A DNA stretch of 12,199 bases, taken from Chitinophagaceae bacterium. GTDB taxonomy: Bacteria > Bacteroidota > Bacteroidia > Chitinophagales > Chitinophagaceae. Shown here in pieces: positions 11,968-12,199 of this stretch; position 1 is the stretch's first letter, and each line of letters starts with the position of its first letter. The stretch spans positions 1 through 12,199 of the forward strand of contig JASLDA010000248.1 of NCBI GenBank assembly GCA_030151745.1, given 5' to 3'. Under the pieces are notes generated by a model. That model had not been told where the DNA came from and searched no databases. It saw nothing but the letters and a program-made list of their open reading frames with translations. The position numbers and the translations under genes were made by a program.

Positions 11968-12199
11968 ATGGCAACGGCAGCTCTGGATCTCCGCTTCGAG
12001 GCTCTGAAGGCCTGCGTGCTGCTGCCTACCTACAACAACGCCAGGACGCTGGCGGCCGTAATCGACGGCCTGCTCGGGTACACGACGCATATCATCGTCG
12101 TCAACGATGGGTCCACGGACACGACCCCGCGTATCCTGGAATCCTATCCGGGACTTAAGCTTATCAGCTACGCTCCGAACAGGGGCAAGGGCATGGCCC
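11968..12199 (+). CDS. Family 2 glycosyltransferase, N-terminal part, cut by window edge
   Basis: Predicted to transfer a sugar from a nucleotide-activated donor; acceptor unknown. Only 77 codons are present and the frame is open at the edge. The first residues lead into the GT-A nucleotide-binding fold: A-C-V-L-L-P-T-Y-N-N (15-24), then T-H-I-I-V-V-N-D-G-S-T-D-T-T with the D-G-S nucleotide-binding motif, and N-R-G-K-G-M-A at the edge, as in dolichol-phosphate-mannose-synthase-like enzymes. The ATG at 11968 is the first start after an in-frame TAA at 11947-11949. The metal-binding DxD motif and any C-terminal domain lie beyond the window. It shares orientation with the C45-type gene but has its own -7-like box. 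Confidence 0.9.
   Translation, partial: MATAALDLRFEALKACVLLPTYNNARTLAAVIDGLLGYTTHIIVVNDGSTDTTPRILESYPGLKLISYAPNRGKGMA

Noticed and set aside
11865..12158. 97-aa frame overlapping the GT2 start
   Set aside because: Most of it overlaps the GT2 coding region in another frame; no motif. The GT2 frame has clear P-T-Y-N-N and D-G-S motifs.

Overview
The window looks like a piece of a GC-rich Bacteroidota chromosome, most likely Chitinophagaceae or a close relative. Three things point there: the protein families (an M13 lipoprotein peptidase, a long-form IspH, an efp-accB-accC order), the near absence of Shine-Dalgarno sequences, and AT-rich boxes of the Bacteroidota TAnnTTTG type in front of most genes. 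The assignment is an inference from family resemblance; no search was run. Nothing in the window is a phage, transposase, CRISPR array or RNA gene.

Layout on the + strand: the 3' end of prfC (release factor 3; 1-532), then an M13 zinc metallopeptidase lipoprotein (613-2667), ended by a strong 36-bp palindromic terminator. Convergent to it is ispH on the minus strand (2810-4048). Divergent from ispH is a small GNAT acetyltransferase (4246-4710) with clearly foreign codon use. A minus-strand block follows: a DNA-ligase-associated type MBL exonuclease (4865-5863), accC (5994-7331), accB (7507-8028), efp (8094-8660) and hutI (8754-9992), transcribed in the order hutI, efp, accB, accC, exonuclease. 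On the + strand again are a membrane-anchored C45-type Ntn-hydrolase (10191-11861) and the first 77 codons of a family 2 glycosyltransferase (11968 to the edge).

The genes are mostly housekeeping: translation (RF3, EF-P), isoprenoid synthesis (IspH), fatty-acid initiation (AccB and AccC form the biotin carboxylase half of acetyl-CoA carboxylase), histidine degradation (HutI) and DNA repair (MBL exonuclease). efp, accB and accC look like one functional neighbourhood. HutI and the exonuclease lack their usual partners here.

The points most worth a second look lie in details rather than in a new gene system. (i) EF-P carries Arg at position 32 in an N-K-T-A-R loop resembling the arginine-type EF-P that EarP rhamnosylates, not the usual P-G-K-G loop. 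(ii) Five genes have a TAnnTTTG-like box only 5-8 nt before the start codon, which predicts leaderless or nearly leaderless mRNAs and fixes several starts. (iii) The exonuclease start codon sits at the apex of a perfect 12-bp inverted repeat. (iv) A degenerate 22-bp repeat recurs just behind gene 3' ends, and an AT-rich repeat (core TTTTGAATTTTGCATTT) lies in intergenic gaps, one copy forming the probable accC promoter. No intergenic stretch exceeds 200 bp.
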